Made by a program: the position numbers and the translations under genes. A stretch of DNA of 64,000 nt from Lachnospiraceae bacterium. GTDB taxonomy: Bacteria > Bacillota > Clostridia > Lachnospirales > Lachnospiraceae. The notes under the pieces are model-generated. The model was not told the origin of the DNA. It did no database searches and saw nothing but the letters and a program-made list of their open reading frames with translations. Positions 42,175 through 51,905 of this stretch are shown piece after piece. How positions within the stretch are numbered: the first letter of the stretch is position 1; every line of letters begins with the position of its first letter. Location of the stretch: NCBI GenBank assembly GCA_910576335.1, contig CAJTIU010000020.1:1-64000 (forward strand), in the 5' to 3' direction.

Positions 42175-42272
42175 TCTCCAGTACCTTTTACAAACTACAA
42201 TCGTACCCTTTCATTTTAGAATGTTTCGAATGTCATATTTTATCCTAATTGTGAATATTCAAAAGAAAAAGC

Positions 42273-42316
42273 GAATTGGGGACGGGGCATTTTTAAAAAT
42301 GCCCCGTCCCCAATTC
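42273..42316. repeat. REP-like palindrome (copy h)
   Basis: This is a perfect 44-bp palindrome with core GGGGACGGGGCATTTTT. The GH32 reading frame runs into it and stops at its centre (42295-42293), giving the C-terminus LGTGHF. Confidence 0.92.
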
Positions 42317-43789
42317 ATACTTTACAACATCTATCTTCGATGTTCCATCTGCAAAAAATGAGATTCCGTCTGCCTCCTGATCGGTATACATGGTAGCCGA
42401 CAGAACCTGCTCCCCGTCATTTACAAAGACCTCCACGCTGAAACGATCCAGAATAATCCTCAGCTTCAATTCTCCATCCACATGATTTACCAGGCTGCGC
42501 CTCTGATGAATAATGGCTCTTCTGGAACCTGAGAACTTCCGGTCCACCTTCAGGATGGATTCTCTTGGCCGAAAACTTAGAGAAGTCCAGTATCTGTCAT
42601 TCAAGGCGAAACGAACCGCGAACTTCTGATACAGCTCTTCTCCATCTGCCGGGCGGATGGTAAGTTCCATGTCCACTCTTCTGCCCTTCATCCCGTCCAG
42701 CTCTACCAGCCCCGAAACCGTCACATCCGTATACTCTACCTTATTGCACCGCATTGCATCCAGTTCCCTGACAGGCCTCTGGTACAGTCTTCCATTCTTC
42801 ACCGACAGTTCCCTTGGGAGGCTCATCTGCCCGAACCACGGTTCTTCCGGAGAGCGTATGCCGCAGGCATCCCAGTTCTGCATCCAGCCGATCATGATCC
42901 GGCGTCCATCTGGAGTTAATACCGTCTGAGTTGCATAAAAATCAATCCCGTAGTCAATAGACTGGTTATACATCTCCTTGAATATACCGGCTTCTTCATC
43001 ATAATCACCGATCAGGCAGAGTGTTCCGTTCCCGTTGTGATATTCAAACCCTTCCGGGAGCATATCCTGGGGGCTTGTAAGCAGCACCCATTTCCCATCC
43101 AGTTCAAAGAAATCCGGGCATTCCCACATCTTCCCGAACCGGTCATGATTAGAAACCAGTACACTCTTAAAATTCCAGTGAAATCCATCCGCGCTTGTAT
43201 ACAGCAATATCTGCCCGCTGCCATCTGCCGGACGGCTTCCTACAACACAGGCATACGTTCCGTCAGGCTGCTTCCACATCTTAGGATCACGGAAATCGTA
43301 CCTGCTGCTGCCTTCCGGAATATCCTGTTCATCCAAAACCGGGTTCTGCTCATATTTCTCATAATCAATCCCGTCTCCTATGGCAATGCACTGTGTCTGT
43401 ACTTCTCTGTAAACATCTCGTCCCTGGTGTTCCTTTAACACACCGGTATACATCAGCAGATGCCTTCCGTCCGGCAGTACCACCGCACTACCGGAGAAAC
43501 ACCCGTCCCTGTCATAGGCCTCATCCGGCGCAAGGGCACACGGAAGATATTCCCAGTGGAGAAGGTCGCTGCTAACCGCATGACCCCAATGCATAGGCCC
43601 CCATTTTGACTCATAGGGATAATACTGATAAAACAAATGGTACTGGCCTTTATAATAGCAAAAGCCGTTGGGGTCATTCATCCAGCCCGCACGTGGAGTC
43701 AGGTGGAAATCGGGACGCTCCTCTTTACTGATTAATTTTTCAGAAGCCTCTTCATATTTTCTCGCTTCACGTAATGTCTGACTTGTCAT
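42293..43789 (-). CDS. GH32 beta-fructosidase (sucrose-6-phosphate hydrolase-like)
   Basis: This enzyme of about 498 residues cleaves fructose from sucrose (phosphate) or fructo-oligosaccharides. The GH32 residues are present: nucleophile Asp in WMNDPNG (about residue 35), FRDPKMW (about 165), and the acid/base Glu in MWECPDF (about 220). It also has a C-terminal beta-sandwich with FSVEVFVNDGE. ATG 43789 is chosen because GAAAGGAAG precedes it; the ATG at 43831 overlaps the upstream gene region. There is no signal peptide, so it acts inside the cell on imported sugar. The last six residues are encoded by a REP palindrome. It is the last gene of the sugar ABC operon. Confidence 0.92.
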   Translation of the reverse strand: MTSQTLREARKYEEASEKLISKEERPDFHLTPRAGWMNDPNGFCYYKGQYHLFYQYYPYESKWGPMHWGHAVSSDLLHWEYLPCALAPDEAYDRDGCFSGSAVVLPDGRHLLMYTGVLKEHQGRDVYREVQTQCIAIGDGIDYEKYEQNPVLDEQDIPEGSSRYDFRDPKMWKQPDGTYACVVGSRPADGSGQILLYTSADGFHWNFKSVLVSNHDRFGKMWECPDFFELDGKWVLLTSPQDMLPEGFEYHNGNGTLCLIGDYDEEAGIFKEMYNQSIDYGIDFYATQTVLTPDGRRIMIGWMQNWDACGIRSPEEPWFGQMSLPRELSVKNGRLYQRPVRELDAMRCNKVEYTDVTVSGLVELDGMKGRRVDMELTIRPADGEELYQKFAVRFALNDRYWTSLSFRPRESILKVDRKFSGSRRAIIHQRRSLVNHVDGELKLRIILDRFSVEVFVNDGEQVLSATMYTDQEADGISFFADGTSKIDVVKYELGTGHF

Positions 43790-43836
43790 AAATATTTCTT
43801 CCTTTCCTAATATACCGATGTGCCCGCTCATGTCAA

Positions 43837-45576
43837 TTATTCTGAATCCGCCATCTGCGCATTATACAAATCCAGATACTTCTGGAACAGCTCCAGATAT
43901 TCACTCAGTCCATACGCCTCCAGTTTATCCAGATATTTCTCCCAATCCGAATCCGCGAAACCATTCATAATCCAGTCTGCTTTCTTTGCCTTGATCTCCT
44001 TGTGGATATCTGCCTGCAGATTCGAGAACTTCTCGGTATCCTCCCGGCTCATGAAGATATTCGGGTAGACATATTCGGTATGCATATCCGGCGTATAACA
44101 TTCTTTGATCCAGTCCAGACGATACTGGGCGTCATCTGGACATGTCACATACACGTCATAATATTCATCCAAGATAGCAAGCGGTCCGCCTACAGCTTCC
44201 GCTTCCCTTACCTCTACCGGAGACGCATCGCCAAGCGGCGCATGCTTTAACATATCTTCTCCGTCCGCATTCCTGCCCATCTCAAAGATATCAAAATCAT
44301 CGTCCTCACCATACGTTCCCCAGTTATTCTGCGGAGACTGGATCGGTACATACATCTGATCCAGCCACGCACATATCAGCGCCGGATTCTCCGCCACAGA
44401 AGTTACCACACAGCGTCCGCGGTCGAATCCGCTGGTAAAGGATCCGTTCTGCGGCGTAATGTTCCGGGTATCCGCCGTCAGCGCCGGAAGCGGAACCCAA
44501 TCCTTCAGATTGTCGACATTTCCCACATCCCAGCTAAAACATACTCCGTAACGCCCGGACTTTCCCTTTGAAACGTAGGTAGACCATTCCTGGGTAAATG
44601 CTTCCAGATCGATCAGATCCTCTTCATACAACTTATGCAGCCACTCGATTCCCTTTTTATACCCTTCCTGCGTGGCGCTGCAGATCACCTTCTTCTCATC
44701 CGTAACCACAATATGCCTGCCGTTATTCTTGTCCTTATCAACTTCTCCATAGCCTTCTCCGAAACCATTGATCAGGATCGACGGATCCTGGTCTCCGTCA
44801 TTGATAATACAGGACATCGGAATAATGCTTCCCTCAATCCCAAATTCTTCCTGAATCTCCGATGCATGATCCCTGAACTGAATCAGGACTTCTTCGAATT
44901 CATCTACCGTCTCCGGAATCTCCAGATCCAGAAAATCCAGCCATTTCTTATTAATAAAACTCATTCCCCCGACAGTCTGGATGGCGGTCTTGCCGGAGCC
45001 AAGCTGCTCGATCCAGGGCAATGCCCAGATGTGCCCGTTTACATCCGTACACATAGTCCGATATTCTGGATATTTATCAAATACAGACTTCAGATTCGGC
45101 ATGTAGGCGTCAATATATTCTTCCAACGGTATGATTGCTCCATAATCTGCATATTTCAGCAGGTTGCTGTCTGTAAATCCTGCTGAGAATATAAAATCCG
45201 TCAACTTATTCGGATCCGACATATTCAGAGAAATCTTGTCCGCCCACTGGTCGGACTGTATCGCTGTCCAGTCAATCTCCACATTCGTCTGTTCCTGAAG
45301 CCGTTTAAAGATCGTCCGGTTATTCGGCTCTGACTCTGTGTTTGGCGGATAACTGATCATACCCGTCAGCGTTGTCTTTTCCTTCAAAGGAAACTGCAGC
45401 GTTGCCTCATCCACCGGACGGAAGGTTCCGTCATTGATCTTTTTCTTCCCTGCACAGCCCACAAGGGAAACCGCCATGCATACGATCAGAGCCGCCGCCG
45501 CGATTCGCTTTCCATACCCGCGTCCGGACTTATGACCGGACCTGTTATCATATCTGTTACCAAACTTATTTCTCAT
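43837..45576 (-). CDS. Sugar ABC transporter solute-binding lipoprotein
   Basis: This 579-residue protein has a basic N-terminus, a hydrophobic stretch and the lipobox SLVGCAG (Cys at about 42), which anchors it outside the membrane. The large two-lobed binding protein matches the LplA-like extracellular solute-binding family for oligosaccharides. It contains EATLQFPLKEKTTLTGMISY near the mature N-terminus and many aromatic residues suited to sugar binding. It follows the two permeases. With the GH32 enzyme next, fructans or sucrose-type sugars are the likely cargo. Confidence 0.9.
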   Translation of the reverse strand: MRNKFGNRYDNRSGHKSGRGYGKRIAAAALIVCMAVSLVGCAGKKKINDGTFRPVDEATLQFPLKEKTTLTGMISYPPNTESEPNNRTIFKRLQEQTNVEIDWTAIQSDQWADKISLNMSDPNKLTDFIFSAGFTDSNLLKYADYGAIIPLEEYIDAYMPNLKSVFDKYPEYRTMCTDVNGHIWALPWIEQLGSGKTAIQTVGGMSFINKKWLDFLDLEIPETVDEFEEVLIQFRDHASEIQEEFGIEGSIIPMSCIINDGDQDPSILINGFGEGYGEVDKDKNNGRHIVVTDEKKVICSATQEGYKKGIEWLHKLYEEDLIDLEAFTQEWSTYVSKGKSGRYGVCFSWDVGNVDNLKDWVPLPALTADTRNITPQNGSFTSGFDRGRCVVTSVAENPALICAWLDQMYVPIQSPQNNWGTYGEDDDFDIFEMGRNADGEDMLKHAPLGDASPVEVREAEAVGGPLAILDEYYDVYVTCPDDAQYRLDWIKECYTPDMHTEYVYPNIFMSREDTEKFSNLQADIHKEIKAKKADWIMNGFADSDWEKYLDKLEAYGLSEYLELFQKYLDLYNAQMADSE

Positions 45577-45631
45577 TGTCTGCCTCCTTCTCTCTGTTAC
45601 CGTCTGTAACCATTGCAGTAACCACTCCTGC

Positions 45632-46531
45632 CTATCCCTTTACAGCGCCTGCCATGATTCCGCTGTCAAAATATTTCTGGAAGAACGGATACATGATCAG
45701 AAGCGGTAAACTGGAAATAATAATGGTTGCATATTTCAGAAGCTCTGCCAGCTGTGCACGCGCCGCTGTACTCTGCATGTCCGCAATCATGCCGGATTCC
45801 GGCTGATTCTGAATCAATATGGAACGCAGAACAAGCTGCAGCGGCTGTCTTGCAGAATCATTCAGGTAGATCATGGCGTCAAAGTAACTGTTCCACATGG
45901 CAACGAACTGCCACAGTACAAGCACAGCAATCACAGGAGTACATACCGGAAGCAGAATCTTGAAGAAAAATGTCAGCTCGCTTGCCCCGTCTACGTCTGC
46001 TGCCTCACGAAGCTCCTGGGGGATTCCTCTGTAATAGGTTCTTGCAATAGTCATGTTCCATACGCTGAAAGCTCCCGGAAGAATCACTGCCCACATGCTG
46101 TCCACAAGTCCAAGATTACTAACTACCAAATAGGTAGGAATCAGGCCGCCGCCAAAAAACATGGTTATCATAAAGATGACATTGAAAAAGCCTTTTCCTC
46201 TAAAGTCTGCCCTTGAAAGCGGATAAGCCGCCAAAAGCGTTATAACCACAGAAACAACTGTAAACAATACAGAATAAATGATTGCATTTTTAAATCCAAT
46301 CCAGATCTGGCTGTTGGTCATAACACGTTCATAAGCGGTTACCGTCCATTTGCTAAAATCAAAGGTAATTCCTTTATTCTGCAAAATGATGGGATCCATG
46401 AAGGATGCAACAACAATATATATCATCGGGACAATAATTGCAACCACAAATAATCCCAGCAGTATGTATCCGATTGCCAGCAGAACCTTATCCTGTCCTG
46501 AATATCTTGTAAATCCTTTTTTCTTTTTCAT
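45632..46531 (-). CDS. Sugar ABC transporter permease (LplC/MalG type)
   Basis: This permease of about 299 residues has six helices. The EAA loop reads ELREAADVDGASELTFFFKI, the site that contacts the ATPase. ATG 46531 is preferred (AAGGAGG upstream); a GTG three codons earlier is also possible. No ATPase gene is in the operon, so a shared MsmK-type ATPase elsewhere is expected. Confidence 0.92.
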   Translation of the reverse strand: MKKKKGFTRYSGQDKVLLAIGYILLGLFVVAIIVPMIYIVVASFMDPIILQNKGITFDFSKWTVTAYERVMTNSQIWIGFKNAIIYSVLFTVVSVVITLLAAYPLSRADFRGKGFFNVIFMITMFFGGGLIPTYLVVSNLGLVDSMWAVILPGAFSVWNMTIARTYYRGIPQELREAADVDGASELTFFFKILLPVCTPVIAVLVLWQFVAMWNSYFDAMIYLNDSARQPLQLVLRSILIQNQPESGMIADMQSTAARAQLAELLKYATIIISSLPLLIMYPFFQKYFDSGIMAGAVKG

Positions 46532-46546
46532 CGCACGCACACCTCC

Positions 46547-47497
46547 TTAGATTCCCTGTCCGTCATTCATCTTCGCCACGATTTTATTTACAACAAGCAG
46601 AAGGATAACATTAATGACCGTATTAAACAGGCCTACTGCGGTTGAAAAACTGTAATCACCGTCGATCAGACCTTTTCTATATACATAAGTTGCGATGATC
46701 TCTGATGCAGGAAGGTTTAAATCCGTCTGAAGGGCATAGGCTTTCTCAAAGCCAATACTCATAATATTTCCTGCCTGGAGAATGAACTGGATCACAACCA
46801 TATCTTTGATGGCCGGCCATTCCACCGCCCGGATCTGCTGTAAGATATTTGCACCGTCCATAACTGCAGCCTCACGAAGCTCCTGGCTCGCATTGGACAG
46901 GGATGCCGTATACATAATCGAGGCCCATCCTGCCCCCTGCCATATACCGCTGATAATATAAATAGAACGGAATGCCTCCGGCATGGTCATGAAATTAATG
47001 TCCGTTCCCATCAGCAGGTTTACAGGTCCTGTCACGGAAAGAAAAATCCGCACGATACCGCAAAGTACAATGACTGATACAAAATTCGGAAGATAGAGTA
47101 CCAGCTGTATCTTCTTCTTGATACCTGCACTCTGAATCCGGTTCAGCAAAAGCGCCAGTATAATCGGAACCGGAAATCCCCACAGCAGGCTGTACACACT
47201 CAGCTTCAATGTATTGATCAGATATCTCATAAAGTCAGGGGATGACAAAAACCTTGTAAAATGCTTAAGGCCCACCCATTCGCTTCCAGATACCCCCTTA
47301 AAAGGATTGTAGTCCTGGAACGCAATCAGGATACCGCTCATAGGCGCATACTTAAAAATCAGAGTCAGCAGTAATGCCGGCATCATGAAGATCAAGTAGA
47401 GCTGCCAGTGCTGTCTGATATATACCAGCGCATTATGAAATCCTGTATCCTTACTTCCTTGTCTTCCATTTAAAACAGTTTTTGAATTCGTTGTCAT
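46547..47497 (-). CDS. Sugar ABC transporter permease (LplB/MalF type)
   Basis: This permease of about 316 residues has six helices and EAA-loop SQELREAAVMDGANILQQI. It resembles LplB/YtcP-type oligosaccharide permeases (LIFKYAPMSGILIAFQDYNP). ATG 47497 follows AAAGGAGGAAGCT; the longer frame to 47536 lacks a site. It is the first gene of the minus-strand operon: permease, permease, binding protein, GH32. Confidence 0.92.
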   Translation of the reverse strand: MTTNSKTVLNGRQGSKDTGFHNALVYIRQHWQLYLIFMMPALLLTLIFKYAPMSGILIAFQDYNPFKGVSGSEWVGLKHFTRFLSSPDFMRYLINTLKLSVYSLLWGFPVPIILALLLNRIQSAGIKKKIQLVLYLPNFVSVIVLCGIVRIFLSVTGPVNLLMGTDINFMTMPEAFRSIYIISGIWQGAGWASIMYTASLSNASQELREAAVMDGANILQQIRAVEWPAIKDMVVIQFILQAGNIMSIGFEKAYALQTDLNLPASEIIATYVYRKGLIDGDYSFSTAVGLFNTVINVILLLVVNKIVAKMNDGQGI

Positions 47498-47569
47498 AGC
47501 TTCCTCCTTTCTTTCAAATCCCTCCATATCCTGCACATCTTTTCTCTCATGTCCTTCCTCAATCTCCTT

Positions 47570-47889
47570 TCTCTTTTTTATTTGTGCATTTGTAAAATTA
47601 TTATTTTACATTAGTTCGAGATTTGTTATTATATTTATATCATTTATTTTACATTTAGTCAACACTATATTTTACATTTTGTACATTTTTATTTTTACAT
47701 TTCTGTTTTCATATACACCTTGAATAAAGAATGGCAGAATTTTTTTAAATTATGATTATTTTGAAAAATAATTTCCTTAAAAAATTACATTTTTACATTT
47801 GACACATATTAATTTGTGCATTATAATAAAAGCAGAACAAATTCAACACAATATTTGCAAGAAATTCCCTATAAAAAGGAGGAATATAT
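47570..47889. promoter_or_regulatory. Divergent control region with repeated TTTTACATT motifs
   Basis: This AT-rich gap of about 350 bp between the sugar operon and lacI contains at least six copies of TTTTACAT (near 47610, 47650, 47672, 47695, 47788 and 47793), in both direct and imperfect inverted arrangement. It includes TGTAAAATTATTATTTTACA. A perfect sigma-A promoter for lacI is at 47799-47827. The repeats are candidate operators for the LacI-family regulator, although classic LacI sites are GC-centred palindromes. Confidence 0.45.
47799..47827 (+). promoter_or_regulatory. Consensus sigma-A promoter of the lacI-type gene
   Basis: TTGACA (47799-47804), 17 nt and TATAAT (47822-47827) match the consensus exactly. 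The start codon is 62 nt downstream with AAAAAGGAGG before it. Confidence 0.85.
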
Positions 47890-48960
47890 ATGGGCACCAG
47901 AGTTACAATCCAGGATATTGCCGATGAGCTTGGCATTTCCCGCAACACCGTCTCAAAGGCGATCAACAACACCGGCATCCTTGCTGATGCCACTAGAGAA
48001 AAAGTATTAAAAAAGGCAATGGAGATGGGCTACAAACAGTTTTCCTATGTAACAGCCGTCAGATCCGGAAGCTCCGTACTTGCCATTCCCACGCCAAAGG
48101 CAAACACTGAAATCGCGGTATTTCTTACGAACTTCGTAGGAGGAAGCCATTTTGCAATTGTCATGTTAGATAAATTTCAAAAGGAGCTTGCCAGCCTGGG
48201 ATACAGTCTCACCCTGCACAGAGTCCTTACGGAAGAACAGGAAAGGCTGGAACTTCCCGCCTCTTTTTCCCGCGAACGGACTGCCGGCATCCTCTGTATC
48301 GAGATGTTTCATTATGAATATGATAAGATGCTCTGCAGCCTGGGCCTGCCCGTCTTATTTGCAGACTCACCGGTAACTCTAATGAAGGAACCGTTAGAAG
48401 CAGACCTGCTATGCATGGATAATCAATCCGGGATTTATTCATTTGTAAAGGAAATGACCCGGCGTGGGAAAACGAAGATCGGCTTTATAGGAGAATACAT
48501 GCACTGCCGCTCCTTCTTTGAACGATATACGGCTTACCGGAATGCTATGCATCTGGCGGGGCTCTCCTGTCCGGATGAATATTGTATCGCACAGAATAAG
48601 GAAGGAATCCGCCACCCCTCCTCAGAAGACTACCAGGAATATCTGACCGGATGCTTTCAGAGCCTGTCCCGTCTGCCAGAGGTCTTCATATGCGCTAATG
48701 ATTTTGTCGCCCTGGATGCCCTGCAGGCATTAAAAAAATCCGGCTATTCCGTTCCGGATGATGTATGGCTGTGTGGATTTGACGATTCTCCCGAATCAAA
48801 AATTGTCACGCCCTCCCTCACCACCATCCATATACACAGCCAGATCATGGGATTTTCTGCCGTGAACCTGTTAATGTCCCGTATCAGCGAACCCTCGCTG
48901 AATTACCGCACCCTGCATACGGAAACAAATCTGATCTACCGGGAATCTACCGGAGATTAG
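47890..48960 (+). CDS. LacI-family transcriptional regulator
   Basis: This 356-residue protein has an N-terminal LacI helix-turn-helix (VTIQDIADELGISRNTVSKA) followed by a periplasmic-binding-like effector domain. It probably represses the divergent permease-binding protein-GH32 operon and releases DNA when the sugar is present. The inducer is unknown. AAGGAGGAATATAT precedes ATG 47890. Confidence 0.93.
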   Translation: MGTRVTIQDIADELGISRNTVSKAINNTGILADATREKVLKKAMEMGYKQFSYVTAVRSGSSVLAIPTPKANTEIAVFLTNFVGGSHFAIVMLDKFQKELASLGYSLTLHRVLTEEQERLELPASFSRERTAGILCIEMFHYEYDKMLCSLGLPVLFADSPVTLMKEPLEADLLCMDNQSGIYSFVKEMTRRGKTKIGFIGEYMHCRSFFERYTAYRNAMHLAGLSCPDEYCIAQNKEGIRHPSSEDYQEYLTGCFQSLSRLPEVFICANDFVALDALQALKKSGYSVPDDVWLCGFDDSPESKIVTPSLTTIHIHSQIMGFSAVNLLMSRISEPSLNYRTLHTETNLIYRESTGD

Positions 48961-49002
48961 GCATGGACACTTACTATCAATGATTTCAGGAGGATAAATA
49001 CT

Positions 49003-49656
49003 ATGAGCAATTTATTTAATCTGGACGGTCCGGTCCTGCAATTTATCAACAAAATTGTATACAGCGTCTATCTGAACATCCTTTGGTTCGTCTGCTGTAT
49101 CCCCGTTGTAACAGTCGGTGCATCCACCACTGCACTATTCTATGTGACGTTAAAAATATCAAAAAATGAGGAAGGCAGTATTACAAAAGCTTTTTTCCAC
49201 TCCTTCCAGCAAAATCTAAAGCAAGGCACTCTGATATGGCTGCTCCTGCTTGCCCTGGGAATTATCCTGGGCATAGATGGATATATCTTGTACCATATGC
49301 GGTTTGAAAATGTGTTCTGGACACTCTGCACCGCAGTTTTCTGTGTTGCTGCAGCCGCTTATGCCATTGTCCTGATGTATATCTTTCCGCTTCTTGCAAG
49401 ATTTGACAATACGGTTGGCGCCATGTTCAAAAACGCGCTGTTTATCGGCGTCCGTTTTCTGTTCTGTACCGCATTGATGGCAGTTATTTACTTTGTGATG
49501 CTGCTGGTTATAGTCCGCTTCTTTACCCCGGCTGTTATTTTCGGGGAAGGTCTCTGCGCATTGCTATGCTCTTATCTGCTGTCCAACATCCTGCAGCTCT
49601 GCCAGGAGAAGACTGAGGATCATGCAGACGCGGCCTCCGAACTGCTTAATTCTTAA
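49003..49656 (+). CDS. DUF624 (YesL-type) membrane protein
   Basis: This 217-residue protein has five to six membrane helices and the DUF624 pattern NKIVYSVYLNILWFVCCIPV and VGASTTALFYVTLK. YesL-type genes nearly always sit in sugar ABC transporter loci, but their function is not established. CAGGAGG precedes ATG 49003. It is 42 nt after lacI and likely co-transcribed. Confidence 0.9.
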   Translation: MSNLFNLDGPVLQFINKIVYSVYLNILWFVCCIPVVTVGASTTALFYVTLKISKNEEGSITKAFFHSFQQNLKQGTLIWLLLLALGIILGIDGYILYHMRFENVFWTLCTAVFCVAAAAYAIVLMYIFPLLARFDNTVGAMFKNALFIGVRFLFCTALMAVIYFVMLLVIVRFFTPAVIFGEGLCALLCSYLLSNILQLCQEKTEDHADAASELLNS

Positions 49657-49724
49657 TCAAGGCAAATATAGTATAGCCGGCCTCCAGGCAATGATTTTCA
49701 AACTGAGAAGAAAGAAGGGCAAAT

Positions 49725-50471
49725 ATGAGATTCCAAAAAAGAGATTCTTCGGACAAAAATTGTCTGAAGAATCTTCATGGAAAACAGAAAATACAGTACA
49801 TATGGGATTATTATAAACTGCAGGCGGTAGTCTGCCTGATCTGCCTATACATCATTAGTTATACCCTGTACGGTCATTTCTCCAAAAAGGAAACTTTACT
49901 TTATACTGGTATGGTGAATGTATCCGCAGGGGAACAGCTCACAGCTGAATTGAGCAGCGGTTTCCTGGATTCCATGAATGCTGATACATCCAAAGAGGAA
50001 CTGAAGCTCTATACTGGATTGTACCTCACGGATGACCCCGATGATCCCAATCACGAATATACCTATGCATCCCGCATCAAAATAATTGCCTCTATTGATG
50101 ATGAACAGCTGGACATTGTACTCATGAATAAAAGCGCATTTGATGCTTTTTCACAGAATGGATATCTTGCTAATATGGAAGGACTGCTCCAAAATCTGGA
50201 TTTTAAAACCCGGGCCGGGCTGAAACCGTTCCTTGTGACTAATACAGTTATACTGGAAGATAATGCGGATGATATGATGCTGGACCCGTCGCTGTCATAC
50301 CAGGCAGTGACGGAAGAATATCCTATGGGACTGCTCATATCGCAGAAGGGGGTTTTTAAAAAGGCCGGTTTTGCGGATGACGTATATCTTGGCGTGATCA
50401 AAAATTCTCCGCGTATGGATATGGCGCTCAAATATATAAAATATCTCTATTCCGAAAACGGACAAGTGTAA
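49725..50471 (+). CDS. Membrane-anchored extracytoplasmic protein, solute-binding-like
   Basis: This 248-residue protein has one N-terminal membrane helix (LQAVVCLICLYIISYTLY, about residues 32-49) and an external domain. The domain contains DDEQLDIVLMNKSAFDAFSQ and LKPFLVTNTVI, reminiscent of extracellular solute-binding proteins but much shorter than them. It follows the DUF624 gene in the lacI unit and ends at a strong terminator. It may assist the transporter; the family is uncharacterised to me. Confidence 0.65.
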   Translation: MRFQKRDSSDKNCLKNLHGKQKIQYIWDYYKLQAVVCLICLYIISYTLYGHFSKKETLLYTGMVNVSAGEQLTAELSSGFLDSMNADTSKEELKLYTGLYLTDDPDDPNHEYTYASRIKIIASIDDEQLDIVLMNKSAFDAFSQNGYLANMEGLLQNLDFKTRAGLKPFLVTNTVILEDNADDMMLDPSLSYQAVTEEYPMGLLISQKGVFKKAGFADDVYLGVIKNSPRMDMALKYIKYLYSENGQV

Positions 50472-50517
50472 TGTAAGATTATTATACCGCGCGCCGGGTT
50501 TCATCGGCCGCGAGGAT

Positions 50518-50548
50518 AAAATCGGGTTATACTAGTATAACCCGATTT
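50518..50548 (+). terminator. Terminator of the lacI-DUF624 unit
   Basis: AAATCGGGTTATA-CTAG-TATAACCCGATTT is a perfect palindrome 47 nt after the last stop codon; its 3' arm ends in TTT. The inner part resembles the joined ends of the inverted-repeat element at 57063. Confidence 0.65.
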
Positions 50549-50686
50549 GGACTGGCGGATGTATCAACCCTCAAAGTCTGTATATATCCCCCACTTTATT
50601 TTTTTATTCGCCCTGCAGCTATCATTGTTATAGCCCAGGTCAGCAGCGGTGTACTAGAGCGTATTTGAAAATTGCTTTCTTTTTCA

Positions 50687-51235
50687 TTACAGGCCTCGGC
50701 CTGACAGCCATTGTTCTCTTGTCATATAGCTGGTGTGACCTGTTCTTATTTCATTCAGCAGCGGCACCGGCACTTCATTACAGGTGTGATGGTAAATAAA
50801 TCCCAGCTTTTCCTGAACTCTTTTTGACTTACTGTTTCCTTCATAGTAGCCACACCAGACGGTAGTCATACCCAAATCCTCAAAAGCACGCCGAAGGAGT
50901 TCCGCGGCGGCTTCGGGTATATAGCCGCGCCCCCAGAACGGTTTCCCGAGCCAGTACCCCAACTCACATTCATCCTCGCGTTCGGTCATATCCGTATAAC
51001 CGTTAAGCTTCAGTTCAACAGCGCCAATTGCTCTATTGGTTTCCCTTTCACAAACCGCATAGCACTCGGCACCTGTAAATACACTTTTTATAACTTCAAG
51101 GCTTTCCTCCACGTTTTTATGGGGATTCCACCCCGCAACAGGTCCCACATCAGGATCCTTTGCATATTCGTAAAGGCTCTCTGCATCTGCTTCTGTCCAG
51201 TGCCTCAGCACTAATCTTTCTGTCGTTAATGTCAT
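50687..51235 (-). CDS. GNAT-family acetyltransferase (RimJ/RimL type)
   Basis: This protein of about 182 residues begins MTLTTERLVLRHWTEADAES. It contains WLGKPFWGRGYIPEAAAELL (the acetyl-CoA loop with GRGY) and NSKSKRVQEKLGF (the C-terminal conserved Asn). ATG 51235 follows GAGGAGATGGG; the ATG at 51253 lies before that site. The substrate is unknown. It is 3 nt or so from the HD-domain gene and may be co-transcribed. Confidence 0.88.
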   Translation of the reverse strand: MTLTTERLVLRHWTEADAESLYEYAKDPDVGPVAGWNPHKNVEESLEVIKSVFTGAECYAVCERETNRAIGAVELKLNGYTDMTEREDECELGYWLGKPFWGRGYIPEAAAELLRRAFEDLGMTTVWCGYYEGNSKSKRVQEKLGFIYHHTCNEVPVPLLNEIRTGHTSYMTREQWLSGRGL

Positions 51236-51256
51236 AATCCCATCTCCTCTCAATCA

Positions 51257-51745
51257 TTACCGTAAACTCGTATGTCCATAACCAAGATCTCCGTAAAGAT
51301 CATTTGTAATGGAATCTGCCGTCACACTGTAGATATCCTTACCCATTTTTTCCTCAAAATGCTCTTTGAGTTTTAAATTACAATCCCATTTTTCCTGTGG
51401 ATACGCACCATATCGTCTCTTTACATCACCCATTCTCTCCTCAATATCCATCACCCCCTCTGCCCCGGCAATTGAATCACAAAGCTGGATCAGCCGGTCA
51501 TACTCGTCCATATGAACCTTATCCAGGGCATCTCTGATTATTTTTAGCTCCTCCTCCGTAGTATCAAACTTTCCAATATAATCATCTATTATATGTCTGT
51601 TAAAAGAATGTGTCAAACATATTCTGGCCGCCTCGTCATACCCTAAGGACATCATATACGAATAGCCATCTGATACATGCCCCAGATGCCTTACGCCAAA
51701 TTTCCGGCCAATATCGTGAAGCAGGCCCAGGCAACATATGACCAC
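51257..51745 (-). pseudogene. N-terminally truncated HD-domain phosphohydrolase
   Basis: The frame starts at a GTG (51745) immediately before GLLHDIG, the HD motif. In complete relatives the HD motif follows a first helix with an earlier metal His (H...HD...D pattern). About 30-40 residues are missing at the start, and no frame upstream supplies them. The remainder (LGHVSDGYSYM, RLIQLCDSIAGAEG with the last Asp) is intact. It may be inactive or start elsewhere. The gene lies on the same strand as the acetyltransferase. Confidence 0.6.
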
Positions 51746-51905
51746 CCTCCCTGATAAGTCATTTTTCCCGCCCTCTCCGGGGGCGGTGAAATATCTCCTT
51801 TTATTCTGCCAGTCCGAAATACTAATCTCGCACTAATTCCATTATAGAATATCTGCCTGTTAAATAAAACAGTTTCCCATTTTTCACACATACTGTGTTA
51901 TAATG

